NCBI RefSeq assembly: GCF_029868385.1
Contig: NZ_JARWNX010000062.1
Span: 372,001 to 436,000 of the forward strand
Direction: 5' to 3'
DNA: 64,000 bases
DNA from: Nocardia cyriacigeorgica
GTDB lineage: Bacteria; Actinomycetota; Actinomycetes; Mycobacteriales; Mycobacteriaceae
The stretch's first letter is position 1. Each line of letters begins with the position of its first letter. The notes under the pieces are model-generated. The model saw only the letters and a list, made by a program, of their open reading frames with translations, ran no database searches and had not been told where the DNA came from. The position numbers were made by a program, and so were the translations under genes. Of the stretch, positions 53,468-62,553 are shown in pieces.

Positions 53468-53961
53468 CCCTCGTCGTCTCCCGTCGTCACCCGTGCCCAC
53501 GCCGGATACACCGTCTTGTCGTCACCTCGGAAACCGGTGTCTATCTCGGTTCCGGTCGGCAGTGTCCAGCGAATCACCAGCACACCATCTTCTGTCATCA
53601 CCTTGCCCGCGTGGCCGCGTTCGGTACGCACCGCCGTGATGGATTCCTGGGGGATCCAGATCGCCGCCGCGCCGTCCCGTTCGAGCAGGATGCCCCGCTC
53701 GAATCTGGTGAGTTCGGCCGTGGCCCGAAAGCCCAGGTCGCCGACCGCGATCCGGTCCTGCCAGCTCGGCGCCATGGTGCTGCCGAGATAGAGGCCGGTG
53801 GTCGGTTCCAGGACCTGTGCGCCCAGCTCCGGCGGTACCGGTGGCAGTTCGCCGATCCGTTCGGTCTGCCGCGCCGCCCGGTTCCGCCAGCCCCGATACA
53901 TCAGGTAGATCAACGCCGCCCACAGCAGGAGCAGGCCGACCACCCACAGTGTCCGTTCCAT
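53464..53961 (-). CDS. pyr-operon membrane protein of unknown function (PH-like)
   Basis: A 165-residue protein with one N-terminal transmembrane helix ([20 protein letters not shown]) and a soluble beta-rich domain ([60 protein letters not shown]) resembling a PH or transporter-accessory domain. Its place between pyrC and carA is conserved in mycobacteria (the Rv1382 position). It shares one base with the pyrC stop (TAATG) and four with carA, so it is made with the pathway enzymes. The role is unknown. Confidence 0.85.
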   Translation of the reverse strand: MERTLWVVGLLLLWAALIYLMYRGWRNRAARQTERIGELPPVPPELGAQVLEPTTGLYLGSTMAPSWQDRIAVGDLGFRATAELTRFERGILLERDGAAAIWIPQESITAVRTERGHAGKVMTEDGVLVIRWTLPTGTEIDTGFRGDDKTVYPAWARVTTGDDEG

Positions 53962-55283
53962 TACGCCTCGCCCCCGGCCCGCACCGAGGGCGCCGCCGCA
54001 CCGTCGCGGGCGGTGATCCGGCCGCGCAACATCGTGGTGGTGACGCGACCGCGCAGCGTCATGGTCTCGTACGGCGTGTTGTCGGAGATGCTGGCCAGTT
54101 CCTTGGACCGGACGGTCCAGGTGGCCTCCGGGTCGACCAGGACGAGGTTGGCGGGTTCGCCCACGGCGATCGGCCTGCCGTGCGAGTCGAGGCCGACGAT
54201 CTCGGCGGGCCGTTCACTCATCACCCGCGCGACTCCGCGCCAGTCCAGCAGGCCGGACCGCACCATGGTGCCCGCCACGATCGACAGCGCCGTCTCCAAC
54301 CCGAGCATGCCCGGCCGCGCAGCCGCGAACTCGCAACATTTGTCCTGTTCGGCGTGCGGTGCGTGGTCGGTGGCCACACAGTCGACGATGCCCTCGGCCA
54401 GCGCCTGCCGCAGCGCCGCCACATCGGCGGGTTCGCGCAGCGGCGGGTTCACCTTGAATACCGCGTCGTAGCTCTCCAACCGCGAATCGTCGAGCAGCAG
54501 ATGATGCGGCGTGACCTCGGCGGTGATCGAGATGCCCTGCGCCTTGGCCCATTTCAGCAGTTCCACGGTGCCCGCTGTCGAGGCGTGGCAGATGTGGACG
54601 CGCGCGCCCGCATCGCGGGCGAGCAGGGCGTCACGGGCGACGATGGATTCCTCGGCGGCCCGCGGCCACCCGGCCAGGCCGAGCCGGGCCGCGGTGGGGC
54701 CTTCGTGTGCCACGGCGCCGACCGTCAGCCGCGGTTCCTCTGCATGCTGGGCGATCAGTACACCCAGCGAGTTCGCGTATTCCAGTGCGCGACGCATGAT
54801 GAGCGGGTCGTAGACGCAGTGGCCGTCATCGGAGAACATGCGCACCGCGCCGATCCCTGCGGCCATGGTGCCCATCTCGGCGAGCTGTTTGCCCGCCAGT
54901 CCCACCGTGACCGCGCCGACCGGGTACACATCGACCAGGCCGACTTCCTGACCGCGTCGCCACACATGGTCGGTCACCACATGCGAATCGGCCACCGGGT
55001 TGGTGTTGGCCATCGCGAAGACCGCGGTGTAGCCACCCAATGCGGCCGCGGCGGAACCGGATTCGATGGTCTCGGTGTCCTCCCGTCCCGGTTCGCGCAG
55101 ATGGGTGTGCAGGTCGACGAAACCCGGCAGCAGGATCTGTCCCGCGCCGTCGATGATCTCGGCGCCGTCGACCACACCGAGGTCGGTCGCGATCTCGCGG
55201 ATCTCACCCTCGGCGACCAGAACGTCCACCGGCTCGCCCTCGCCGTAGACGAGCACGCCTTTGAGCAGTACCGAGTCGCTCAC
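53961..55283 (-). CDS. pyrC: dihydroorotase
   Basis: A 440-residue class I amidohydrolase. [13 protein letters not shown] gives the zinc HxH, AMANTNPV follows, [14 protein letters not shown] and EVTPHHLLL carry further metal His residues, and [10 protein letters not shown] carries the catalytic Asp. GTG 55283 follows GGAGGTCGCAGC and overlaps the stop of a 25-codon upstream frame (GTGA). The frame extends upstream without support. Confidence 0.96.
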   Translation of the reverse strand: MSDSVLLKGVLVYGEGEPVDVLVAEGEIREIATDLGVVDGAEIIDGAGQILLPGFVDLHTHLREPGREDTETIESGSAAAALGGYTAVFAMANTNPVADSHVVTDHVWRRGQEVGLVDVYPVGAVTVGLAGKQLAEMGTMAAGIGAVRMFSDDGHCVYDPLIMRRALEYANSLGVLIAQHAEEPRLTVGAVAHEGPTAARLGLAGWPRAAEESIVARDALLARDAGARVHICHASTAGTVELLKWAKAQGISITAEVTPHHLLLDDSRLESYDAVFKVNPPLREPADVAALRQALAEGIVDCVATDHAPHAEQDKCCEFAAARPGMLGLETALSIVAGTMVRSGLLDWRGVARVMSERPAEIVGLDSHGRPIAVGEPANLVLVDPEATWTVRSKELASISDNTPYETMTLRGRVTTTMLRGRITARDGAAAPSVRAGGEA

Positions 55284-55357
55284 GCTGCGACCTCCTGGCA
55301 TGATCGGGCGCCCGCCGCGGTGACGCACGCCGCCTTCTCCGGACGCTGACCGCTCAT
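55280..55357 (-). CDS. 25-codon ORF bridging pyrB and pyrC
   Basis: Between pyrB and pyrC lies a small frame encoding [16 protein letters not shown] and nine further residues (25 in all, two cysteines). Its ATG overlaps the pyrB stop by three bases within ATGA, it has an excellent Shine-Dalgarno sequence (AGGAGGTGGCGGC before the ATG), and its TGA overlaps the pyrC GTG (GTGA). The pyrC ribosome binding site lies inside it. It would pass ribosomes from pyrB to pyrC; whether the peptide itself has a role is unknown. Confidence 0.55.
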   Translation of the reverse strand: MSGQRPEKAACVTAAGARSCQEVAA

Positions 55358-56310
55358 GCCGCCACCTCCTGAGTACCGACCAGCAGCCGGAACAGCACCG
55401 CCATTCGCATATGCACTCCGTTCGTCACCTGTTGCAGCACCGCGGCCCGCGGCGAATCCGCCACCGACGACGCGATTTCCATACCGCGCAGCATCGGGCC
55501 GGGATGCAGCACCACCGCGTCCTCGTCCAGCAGTGCGAGCCTGCGCTCGGACAGGCCGTAGTTCACCGCGTACTCGCGCGCCGACGGGAAGAAGCCGCCG
55601 TTCATCCGTTCGGCCTGTACCCGCAGCATCAGCACCGCGTCGGCGCCGGGCAGCTCCGCGTCGAGGCTGTGCGAGACCCGCACCGGCCAACTGTCCACGC
55701 CGATCGGCAACAGGGTGCGTGGCGCCACCAGCACCACCTCGGCGCCGAGGGTCGCCAACAGGAAGGCATTGGATCGGGCGACCCGGCTGTGCAGGATATC
55801 GCCGACGATGACCACGCGCTTGCCCTCGATGGTGCCCAGCCGCTGGCGCAGGGTCAGCGCGTCGAGCAGCGCCTGGGTGGGGTGCTGGTGGGTGCCGTCA
55901 CCGGCATTGATGACCGCGGGAACCGCACCACCGGAATTCGGCGCCCAGTCCTCGAACCAGCGCGCGATCTGATGTGCGGCGCCGGAGGCCGGATGGCGCA
56001 CGATCAGCGCATCGGCGCCCGCGGCGTGCAGGGTGAGTGCGGTATCGCGCAGGGATTCGCCCTTGGCGACCGAGGAACTGCTCGCGCTGACGTTGATCAC
56101 ATCGGCGCTCATCCATTTGCCCGCGACCTCGAACGACACCCGGGTGCGGGTGGAGTTCTCGAAGAACACCGTCATCACGGTGCGACCGCGCAGGGTGGGC
56201 AGTTTGCGGACCTCACGGCCGAGCAGCGCCTGCTCGAAACGTTCGGCCTCGTCCAGCAGTTCGGTGGCGGCCTCGCGATGCAGGTCGGCGACCGTCAGTA
56301 GATGCCTCAC
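55354..56310 (-). CDS. pyrB: aspartate carbamoyltransferase, catalytic subunit
   Basis: A 318-residue enzyme joining carbamoyl phosphate and aspartate. [20 protein letters not shown] is the carbamoyl-phosphate loop, [17 protein letters not shown] follows, then [31 protein letters not shown] and [16 protein letters not shown] 56310 has GGAGGAAGC upstream and overlaps the pyrR stop (GTGA). There is no regulatory (PyrI) gene, as expected in actinobacteria. The extra reading frame upstream belongs to the antisense of pyrR. Confidence 0.96.
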   Translation of the reverse strand: MRHLLTVADLHREAATELLDEAERFEQALLGREVRKLPTLRGRTVMTVFFENSTRTRVSFEVAGKWMSADVINVSASSSSVAKGESLRDTALTLHAAGADALIVRHPASGAAHQIARWFEDWAPNSGGAVPAVINAGDGTHQHPTQALLDALTLRQRLGTIEGKRVVIVGDILHSRVARSNAFLLATLGAEVVLVAPRTLLPIGVDSWPVRVSHSLDAELPGADAVLMLRVQAERMNGGFFPSAREYAVNYGLSERRLALLDEDAVVLHPGPMLRGMEIASSVADSPRAAVLQQVTNGVHMRMAVLFRLLVGTQEVAA

Positions 56311-56984
56311 GCTTCCTCCTGGTGCAGGTACACACCGTCGTGGCCGTCGTGCTCGGTGAGCAGGACCGAGATGTCCTCGGTGCGAGCGGTCGGCACGTTC
56401 TTGCCGACGAAGTCGGCTCGGATCGGCAGTTCGCGGTGGCCGCGGTCGACCAGGACCGCGAGCTGCACGGCGCGGGGACGGCCGAGGTCGCGGAGGCCGT
56501 CGAGGGCGGAGCGGACGGTGCGGCCGGAGAACAGCACATCGTCGACGAGCACGACCAGCGCGTCCTCGATCCCGCCTTCGGGGACGGAGGTGCGTTCGAG
56601 CGGGCGATGCGGTTTGCTGCGCAGGTCGTCGCGGTAGAGGGTGATGTCCAGCGACCCGAGTGCGGGGCGGACACCGGAGAATTCGTCGATCTTGTCCGCG
56701 AGCCGGGCCGCGAGGGTGGTGCCGCGGGTCGGGATGCCGATCAACACCACACGTGGTGCGGCGGGATCGCCGGAGTCGAGGGCGGTCTTCTCGATGATCT
56801 GATGCGCGATACGCGCGATGGTGCGGCCGACATCGGAGGGAGACAACAGTTCCCGTCCGGCGGCCACCCATTCCGGTGTGTGACGTTCCGAGGGAGAGAC
56901 ACTCCCCGTCGCATCGCCGCTACCCGCCGACGACTCGGCCTCGGCAGCGCCCGACGCGGCTGCCCGTTCTTCGGGCACAGCCAT
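56307..56984 (-). CDS. pyrR: bifunctional pyr-operon RNA-binding regulator / uracil phosphoribosyltransferase
   Basis: A 225-residue PyrR. The core (from about residue 45) has the PRTase fold: [34 protein letters not shown], and the PRPP loop [20 protein letters not shown]. The first ~40 residues are an extra disordered Ala/Ser/Glu-rich tail; the strong GGAGG before ATG 56984 shows it is translated. In mycobacteria PyrR represses translation by binding the leader RNA when UMP is high. It is the first gene of pyrR-pyrB-(small ORF)-pyrC-membrane protein-carA-carB-pyrF. Confidence 0.95.
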   Translation of the reverse strand: MAVPEERAAASGAAEAESSAGSGDATGSVSPSERHTPEWVAAGRELLSPSDVGRTIARIAHQIIEKTALDSGDPAAPRVVLIGIPTRGTTLAARLADKIDEFSGVRPALGSLDITLYRDDLRSKPHRPLERTSVPEGGIEDALVVLVDDVLFSGRTVRSALDGLRDLGRPRAVQLAVLVDRGHRELPIRADFVGKNVPTARTEDISVLLTEHDGHDGVYLHQEEA

Positions 56985-56990
56985 GCCGAC

Positions 56991-57017
56991 CTCCTTCCCC
57001 GCCTCACCGGACGGTCC
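56991..57017 (-). promoter_or_regulatory. PyrR-binding site in the pyr leader RNA
   Basis: On the minus strand the leader reads GTCCGGTGAGGCGGGGAAGG and runs directly into the pyrR ribosome binding site. It matches the PyrR-binding-loop pattern CCxGxGAGGCxxxxAAGG. Overlap with the GGAGG fits the translational repression described for Mycobacterium smegmatis. Confidence 0.6.
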
Positions 57018-57211
57018 GTTAAAGGATGTCTTACGCCGAGCAGCCTATCAGCCCGGCGGGGCGGCTTTTCACCAGGTGAGGGCAGGGTCGAGAGGTTGTG
57101 AGCGAGGACACGAGCGCTACGGCGCCGTCATTGCCGAGCCGCGACGACGCTGCCCGCCTCGGGATCGCTCATGGCGACGGGACACCCGTAGCGCACAGTA
57201 CGCGCCGGTTC

Positions 57212-58687
57212 TTACAGCGCCGAGGTTTCGGCGAGGACCTTCTCACGATGCTGTTCGCGCAGAGCTTTGTGGTGCGGGCGGCGCCGGACCACGAGGTAGG
57301 CGAGTGCGAGAACCGCGAACCAGATCGGCGTGACCAGCAGCGCTTGCAGCGTGTCGGACTCCTGGGTCAGCGCCCAGACCAGGAACGCGAAGAACGCGAG
57401 GACCGCCCACACCATCGGGACACCGCCGGGCATCTTGAACTTCGAGGCGGCGTGCAGCTGTGGACGACGGCGGCGGTAGGCGAGGTAGCTGGCCAGGATC
57501 ATCGTCCACACGAACATGAAGCACAGCGACGAGATGGTGGTCACCACCGTGAACGCCTCCACGATCGACTGCCCCGCATAGAGCAGCACCACGCCGATCA
57601 TCAGGAAGGCGCAGGAGAAGCGCAACGCGTTGGCGGGTACGTGCCTGCGCGACAGTTTGCCGAACACCGCGGGCGCGTCGCCGTCACCGGCCAGACCGTA
57701 GACCATGCGCGAGGTGGAGTAGATGCCCGAGTTGGCACTGGAGGTCGCGCTGGTCAGCACCACGAAGTTGACCACGCTCGCCGCGATGCCGAGCCCGGCC
57801 AGGGTGAACATCGCCACGAACGGGCTCTCGTCGGCCGAGACCTCCCGCCACGGCGTCACCGCGCAGATGACGATCAGTGCGCCCACATAGAACAGCAGCA
57901 CGCGCACCGGAATCGAGTTCACCGCACGCGGCAGGGTCCGTTCCGGGTCCTTGGCCTCGGCGGCGGTCGTGCCGACCAGTTCGATGCCGACGAAGGCGAA
58001 TACCGCGATCTGGAATCCGGCCACGAAACCCATCGGGCCCATCGGGAAGAATCCGCCGTCGTTCCACAGATTGGCCAGTGATGCCGTGCTTCCGCTGTCA
58101 CCGGTGAAACCGGTCAGCACCATCACCAGACCGGTGACGATCAGCGCGCCGATGGCGACCACCTTGATCAACGCGAACCAGAATTCGGTCTCACCGAACG
58201 CGCGCACCGTCGGCAGATTCAGTACCAGCAGCACCGCGATGCAGATCAGCGCCGGAATCCACAGCGGCAGCTCCGGCCACCAGTACGCGACGTACCCGGC
58301 GATCGCGACCACATCGGCGATGCCGGTGACGACCCAGCAGAACCAGTAGGTCCATCCGGTGAAGAATCCCGCCCACGGACCGAGCAGATCACCGGCGAAA
58401 TCACTGAACGACTTGTACTCCGAGTTCGACAGCAGCAGCTCGCCCATGGCCCGCATGACGAAGAACAGGAAGAACCCGATGATCATGTAGACGAGGATCA
58501 CCGAGGGTCCGGCCAGCGAGATCGTCTTGCCCGAGCCCATGAACAAGCCGGTGCCGATGGCGCCGCCGATGGCGATCAGCTGGATATGCCGATTGGCCAG
58601 CTGTCGGCTGAGGTGGCCCGGCCCGCCGGGTTGCCCCGTCGGATTCCCCTCGTCCTGCGAACCGCCGTCGCTCTCCAGCACAGCCAT
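57212..58687 (-). CDS. amino-acid permease (APC family, CycA/GabP-like)
   Basis: A 491-residue transporter with 12 predicted membrane helices and cytoplasmic ends. RHIQLIAIGGAIGTGLFMGS is the conserved first-helix substrate-cation region, GELLLSNSEYKSFSDFA follows in helix 3, and GIELVGTTAAEAKDPERTLP is the signature after helix 6. These features place it with proton-driven permeases for D-alanine/D-serine/glycine or aromatic and basic amino acids; the exact substrate cannot be read. ATG 58687 follows GGAGGG. It is divergent from the AlkB-like gene. Confidence 0.88.
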   Translation of the reverse strand: MAVLESDGGSQDEGNPTGQPGGPGHLSRQLANRHIQLIAIGGAIGTGLFMGSGKTISLAGPSVILVYMIIGFFLFFVMRAMGELLLSNSEYKSFSDFAGDLLGPWAGFFTGWTYWFCWVVTGIADVVAIAGYVAYWWPELPLWIPALICIAVLLVLNLPTVRAFGETEFWFALIKVVAIGALIVTGLVMVLTGFTGDSGSTASLANLWNDGGFFPMGPMGFVAGFQIAVFAFVGIELVGTTAAEAKDPERTLPRAVNSIPVRVLLFYVGALIVICAVTPWREVSADESPFVAMFTLAGLGIAASVVNFVVLTSATSSANSGIYSTSRMVYGLAGDGDAPAVFGKLSRRHVPANALRFSCAFLMIGVVLLYAGQSIVEAFTVVTTISSLCFMFVWTMILASYLAYRRRRPQLHAASKFKMPGGVPMVWAVLAFFAFLVWALTQESDTLQALLVTPIWFAVLALAYLVVRRRPHHKALREQHREKVLAETSAL

Positions 58688-58776
58688 ATAGCTCCCTCCG
58701 AAAACAAGCGCGAGGGCCCATTCGACCATCCGGCAACGGACGAGGGCCCGCCGGATAGCGTAAGCATCCGAACTAC

Positions 58777-58792
58777 TAGCACATATGTTCGA
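58777..58792. promoter_or_regulatory. imperfect SOS (LexA) box before the AlkB-like gene
   Basis: TAGCACATATGTTCGA has one perfect half of the actinobacterial SOS box TCGAAC-N4-GTTCGA and a degenerate other half (TAGCAC, 4 of 6). It ends eight bases before ATG 58801. Confidence 0.35.
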
Positions 58793-58800
58793 ATGCCGAT

Positions 58801-59439
58801 ATGATCGACCTCATGACCATGCCGCTACAGGGATCGCTGCTCGACGGGTTGGGCGAGACCCGGCTGGCGCCCCTCGCGCAGGTACGCCGCACCCGGTTGA
58901 CGCACGGCGCCTGGGTGGATCAACTGCCCGGCTGGCTGAGCGGAGCCGATGAGCTGTTCGAACAGCTGGCGGGCGTCGTACCGTGGCACGCCGAACGGCG
59001 CCCGATGTACGACCGGGTCGTCGACGTGCCCCGGCTACTCCACTTCTACGGCGAGGCCGATCCACTACCGGATCCGGTACTCGTCGAGGCGCGCGAGGCG
59101 CTCAGCGAGCACTACGGGCCCGAACTCGGCGAGCCGTTCCGCACGGCCGGACTGTGCTATTACCGCGATGGCCGCGACAGCGTCGCCTGGCACGGTGACA
59201 CCATCGGGCGCGGCGCCGAGTACGACACCATGGTCGCCATCGTGTCGCTCGGCGCTCCACGACCACTGCTGTTGCGGCCACGAGGCGGCGGCGAGAGCCT
59301 GCGTTTCCATCCGGGTCACGGAGATCTGTTCGTCATGGGCGGGTCCTGTCAGCGCACCTGGGAGCACGCGGTCCCCAAGACGCGTAGGCCGGTCGGCCCG
59401 CGCATCAGCATTCAGCTCCGCCCCCGCAACGTGCGCTGA
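58801..59439 (+). CDS. AlkB-like Fe(II)/2-oxoglutarate-dependent dioxygenase
   Basis: A 212-residue protein of the AlkB DNA/RNA demethylase family, which removes methyl groups from 1-methyladenine and 3-methylcytosine. The iron ligands are visible as His131-x-Asp133 (WHGDTIG) and His189 (WEHAVPK); Arg201 in RISIQLRPR binds 2-oxoglutarate. YDRVVDVPRLLHFYGEADPL is the substrate-lid region. The start is ATG 58801 or 58813. A degenerate SOS-like box lies just upstream. It is divergent from the permease and 73 bp before the HD-domain gene. Confidence 0.88.
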   Translation: MIDLMTMPLQGSLLDGLGETRLAPLAQVRRTRLTHGAWVDQLPGWLSGADELFEQLAGVVPWHAERRPMYDRVVDVPRLLHFYGEADPLPDPVLVEAREALSEHYGPELGEPFRTAGLCYYRDGRDSVAWHGDTIGRGAEYDTMVAIVSLGAPRPLLLRPRGGGESLRFHPGHGDLFVMGGSCQRTWEHAVPKTRRPVGPRISIQLRPRNVR

Positions 59440-59512
59440 GGTCTGCGGTTTTCTGCCCGAAACGTGGCGGCGACCACAGCAGTATGTCGGACCGCACCGC
59501 TACATTTGGTGG

Positions 59513-60226
59513 ATGAACGATCCTGGGGCGGGGGTGCTGGCGGTCATGCCGCTGCACACGATCAGCGATGTCTACGGCGAAGAGGGGCTGCGCGGCCGGT
59601 TCCGGCTGGAAACAGCGGAGCTACCCGAGTCCGACAAGATCGGCGCGGCACTCGAGCTGGCCACCGAACTACACCACGACGACCGCTACGGTCGCGAACC
59701 GTATATCAATCACCTACTGCGCGTGGCGATCCGCATCGCCAGCCATTACGAGGTGCGTGACGCCGAGGTGATCATCGCGGGCCTGCTCCACGATACGGTC
59801 GAGGATCATCCCACCGAGCTGGCCGGAACCCGATCCGGGCCGACGACCTCCGCCGCGCTGGCCGAACTGGCCGACCGCTTCGGTGAACGCGTCGCCGATA
59901 TCGTTGCGACGGTGACGAATCCGGCGCCCGACCCCACCCGCGACCGGCACGAACAGTACCGCGAACACGTCACGACCGAACTCGAACGCGCACCATGGGC
60001 GCGGGTGGTGAAACTGTCGGACTTCACCGACAACGGCGTGGGCATCCTGTACGCCACCGGCCCGGTCCTGCACAAACTCGCCACCAAATACCGGCCACTC
60101 ACCGACGTCTACCGCGACCTGGTCCTGCGCGCGGACACACCGCTGGCCGAACACGTCAAAGTGCACATCCTCGAACAACTCGACCTGGCCGACCAACGCT
60201 TCGACGCCATCCTCGCACCACACTGA
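59513..60226 (+). CDS. HD-domain phosphohydrolase (RelA/SpoT-hydrolase-like)
   Basis: A 237-residue protein. Its HD fold has His67 in YINHLLRVAIRIA, the His93-Asp94 pair in AGLLHDTVED and a later Asp in VVKLSDFTDNG, the arrangement of small SpoT-type hydrolases. The synthetase domain is absent, so it may act on (p)ppGpp or another nucleotide (inference). ATG 59513 follows TACATT by six bases, a leaderless-type spacing. It may be co-expressed with the AlkB-like gene. Confidence 0.82.
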   Translation: MNDPGAGVLAVMPLHTISDVYGEEGLRGRFRLETAELPESDKIGAALELATELHHDDRYGREPYINHLLRVAIRIASHYEVRDAEVIIAGLLHDTVEDHPTELAGTRSGPTTSAALAELADRFGERVADIVATVTNPAPDPTRDRHEQYREHVTTELERAPWARVVKLSDFTDNGVGILYATGPVLHKLATKYRPLTDVYRDLVLRADTPLAEHVKVHILEQLDLADQRFDAILAPH

Positions 60227-60247
60227 CCTGGCCAGACACCGCAGCAC

Positions 60248-60838
60248 CTACTGGCTCGGCGCCTCACGAACCTGCAACACCGATTCCATCAGCGCGCGCA
60301 CCGCCGACAGCACCCGATCGGTCTCACCCGATCGGACCAGGTCGGGCACGGTCTGACCGGCCAGGCTGTCCAGCAGCAGGCGCCCGACGATCTCGGCATC
60401 CAGGTCGGGCCGCGCCTCCCGCAGTAAGGCGGTGATGTGCTCGAACCAGAACTGGTGGAACTCGGCGGTTCTCGGATGCGGCGGCTCGGTCCGGTAGACG
60501 GCCATCAGCTCGAGATTATTGATCACCAGCCACGCCATCGCCTCGAAGAATGCGACGAGCCGCTCCCCCGCAGGCGCGCCGGGACCCAGCGGCGGCGGGC
60601 CCTCCTTGACGGCATTCATCAGGGTGAGCGCGCTGTCGGCCACCATCTCGTGCAGTAGCCCGGCCCGGTTGCCGAAGCGGTGGAAGATGGTCCCCTTGCC
60701 GACACCCGCCGCCGCGGCGACGCGGTCCATCGTGATCGCCTCGGCGCCGTGCTCGGCGAGCAAGGCGGCGGTCGCCTCCAGGATCGCGCGCCGGTTGCGC
60801 GCGGCATCCGCGCGTTCCTTCGGACGGCGGTCGATCAT
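60248..60838 (-). CDS. TetR family regulator
   Basis: A 196-residue protein with the TetR helix-turn-helix at about 14-58 (NRRAILEATAALLAEHGAEA, ITMDRVAAAAGVGKGTIFHR then FGNRAGLLHEMV) and a C-terminal ligand domain with FFEAMAWLVINNLELMAVYR. ATG 60838 is used; earlier frame residues are not supported. It is divergent from the quinone-oxidoreductase gene, with two near-identical operator copies between them, and converges on the HD-domain gene. Confidence 0.88.
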   Translation of the reverse strand: MIDRRPKERADAARNRRAILEATAALLAEHGAEAITMDRVAAAAGVGKGTIFHRFGNRAGLLHEMVADSALTLMNAVKEGPPPLGPGAPAGERLVAFFEAMAWLVINNLELMAVYRTEPPHPRTAEFHQFWFEHITALLREARPDLDAEIVGRLLLDSLAGQTVPDLVRSGETDRVLSAVRALMESVLQVREAPSQ

Positions 60839-60850
60839 CGCACCACTTTC

Positions 60851-60908
60851 ATTGACAAGTTGACCGTCGGTCCATATCGTCGGGATTGACAATTGGACCG
60901 TCAGTCAA
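60851..60908. promoter_or_regulatory. two operator copies between TetR and the oxidoreductase gene
   Basis: A 24-bp unit starting ATTGACAA occurs at 60851-60874 and again at 60885-60908, 34 bp apart, identical at 20 of 24 positions. Each contains an imperfect palindrome of the form TTGACC-gtc-GGTCCA (60860-60874; 60894-60908). The promoters of both divergent genes must lie here. Confidence 0.6.
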
Positions 60909-60922
60909 CTTATGGAGTTCTG

Positions 60923-61903
60923 ATGCAAGCAATCGTAATGACCGGCATCGGCGGACCCGAGGTACTGGTCGCTCGCGAGGTTCCCGCGCCACGACCACAC
61001 GCGGGCGACGTCATGATCCGCACCGAGGCCGTGCCCGTGCTGTACCCCGAAACGCTGCTGCGCTCCGGCGTTTTCCCGATGGCCGCCGCACCGCCGGTGG
61101 TGTTCGGATTCCAGGCGGCGGGTGCGGTGGTCGAAGTGGGCGCCGGAGTCGATCCCGGACTGGTCGGGCGCCGGGTGGTGGTCGATACGACGGGCACCGG
61201 ATCGTACGCCGAGTTCGTCTGCGCACCCGCCGATTCCGCCACGCCCATCCCCGAGGGGATCGCGGCGGACGAGGCCGCGGCGGCGGTCATGAGCGGTTCG
61301 GTCGCGATCACACTGTTGGAGGCTGCCGGGCTGACCGGCACCGAGACCATCCTCGTCGAGGCGGGCGCGACGGGCGTCGGCAGCTATCTGGTCCAGCTGG
61401 CGAAGGATTTCGGGGCGGCACGGGTGATCGCCACCGCAGGCGGATCCACCAAGGCGCAACGGGCCCGCGAGCTGGGCGCCGACGAGGTGATCGATCACCG
61501 GGAGCCGCGGTGGACGAACACCCTGCGTGAACGTCTCGGACCGGCCACCGTCGACGTCGTGTTCGATTCCATCGGCGGAAGCTCCACCCTCGAACTGCTC
61601 GATGCCACGACTCCCGGCCGCGGGCGGATACTCGGTTACGGCTGGCTGTCCGGTGCACCCGCCGAGGTGTCGGCCGCCGACCTGCTCCCGCGCGGCCTCA
61701 CCTTCACCGGTTGTGCCGGGCCCGCCTGGCTGGCGCGGGTCGCCGCCTCCCGTGGCGCGATTCTCGACCGCGTGCCGTCACTGGCACCGGCCGTCGAGCA
61801 GACACTGCCCCTCGAGCAGGCCGACCAAGCCCATCAGCTGGTCGAATCGCGTACACCGCTCGGCAAGATCATCCTCCGCCCCGGATCGGATCACCCGGCC
61901 TGA
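60923..61903 (+). CDS. zinc-independent medium-chain dehydrogenase (quinone oxidoreductase-like)
   Basis: A 326-residue MDR-family enzyme. The N-terminal GroES-like domain has MQAIVMTGIGGPEVLVAREV and VVFGFQAAGAVVEVGAGV. The Rossmann domain has VEAGATGVGSYLVQLAKDFG and GADEVIDHRE. No catalytic or structural zinc cysteines are seen, which puts it with NADPH:quinone reductases and similar reductases. ATG 60923 follows GGAG. It is probably repressed by the divergent TetR. The direct substrate is unknown. Confidence 0.87.
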   Translation: MQAIVMTGIGGPEVLVAREVPAPRPHAGDVMIRTEAVPVLYPETLLRSGVFPMAAAPPVVFGFQAAGAVVEVGAGVDPGLVGRRVVVDTTGTGSYAEFVCAPADSATPIPEGIAADEAAAAVMSGSVAITLLEAAGLTGTETILVEAGATGVGSYLVQLAKDFGAARVIATAGGSTKAQRARELGADEVIDHREPRWTNTLRERLGPATVDVVFDSIGGSSTLELLDATTPGRGRILGYGWLSGAPAEVSAADLLPRGLTFTGCAGPAWLARVAASRGAILDRVPSLAPAVEQTLPLEQADQAHQLVESRTPLGKIILRPGSDHPA

Positions 61904-61906
61904 TCA

Positions 61907-61926
61907 GCTGCCTGTTCCCGGGCAGC
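61907..61926. terminator. weak hairpin after the oxidoreductase gene
   Basis: GCTGCC (61907-61912) pairs with GGCAGC (61921-61926) across 8 bases, directly after the stop at 61903 and between convergent genes. The short stem makes function uncertain. Confidence 0.3.
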
Positions 61927-62022
61927 GCGGGCATACCAGGGGCCGGGCGGCACCATCGGCCTCGCCGACTCATCGAGCCGCCGACCGCATCCTCCCGCGT
62001 CCCTACGGCGCATCTGCCCCGG

Positions 62023-62553
62023 TCAGCGCTCCAGCAGGAAAAAGTACGGTTCGGCCAGTCCGCGCATATCCATGACCCCGAGCAGGGTGTCCTCGTCGAG
62101 GCGACGGAAATGATCGATGATCGGCAGATGGTCGTAGACCATGGCGGCGCTGACGACGCCGCGGTAGTCGATATCGCGCAGCCGGGCGGTCGGCTTCGTG
62201 GTGCGCAGTGCGGGCGAGAGAATTCGGAGGTTGTTGCGCACCGGACGCAACCAGGCGGTGGGGACGCGCCCGGCGAGCCCCAGCGGAACCCGACGCGGAT
62301 CGACCGCGAAGATCGAACCCTTCTCATCGGAGAACAGCAGCGGATGCACCGCATCCGCACTGTCGAATTGTTTGCCATACCAACCGGATTCCACGAGCAC
62401 ACCCGCCCAGGGATGCCCGGTGTCCACCTCGCTGCCGCGCCAGCGTCCGGTGGTCACCTCGGCCACGCGGACGGCGGGCAGATCGTCGAACACCGCCCAC
62501 GCCCGCTCCGGCGTGCAGCGTCCGTTCAATACCGTGCGCTGATGTTCGGTCAT
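62023..62553 (-). CDS. DUF4334 / GXWXG-domain protein
   Basis: A 176-residue protein. EVTTGRWRGSEVDTGHPWAG carries the GXWXG motif, VPTAWLRPVRNNLRILSPAL and RLRDIDYRGVVSAAMVYDHL follow, and it ends in PIIDHFRRLDEDTLLGVMDM, typical of DUF4334. The family is a small lipocalin-like beta barrel of unknown ligand, frequent in actinobacteria. ATG 62553 follows GAGGAG. A dyad at 62583-62605 lies upstream. It converges on the oxidoreductase gene. Confidence 0.8.
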   Translation of the reverse strand: MTEHQRTVLNGRCTPERAWAVFDDLPAVRVAEVTTGRWRGSEVDTGHPWAGVLVESGWYGKQFDSADAVHPLLFSDEKGSIFAVDPRRVPLGLAGRVPTAWLRPVRNNLRILSPALRTTKPTARLRDIDYRGVVSAAMVYDHLPIIDHFRRLDEDTLLGVMDMRGLAEPYFFLLER

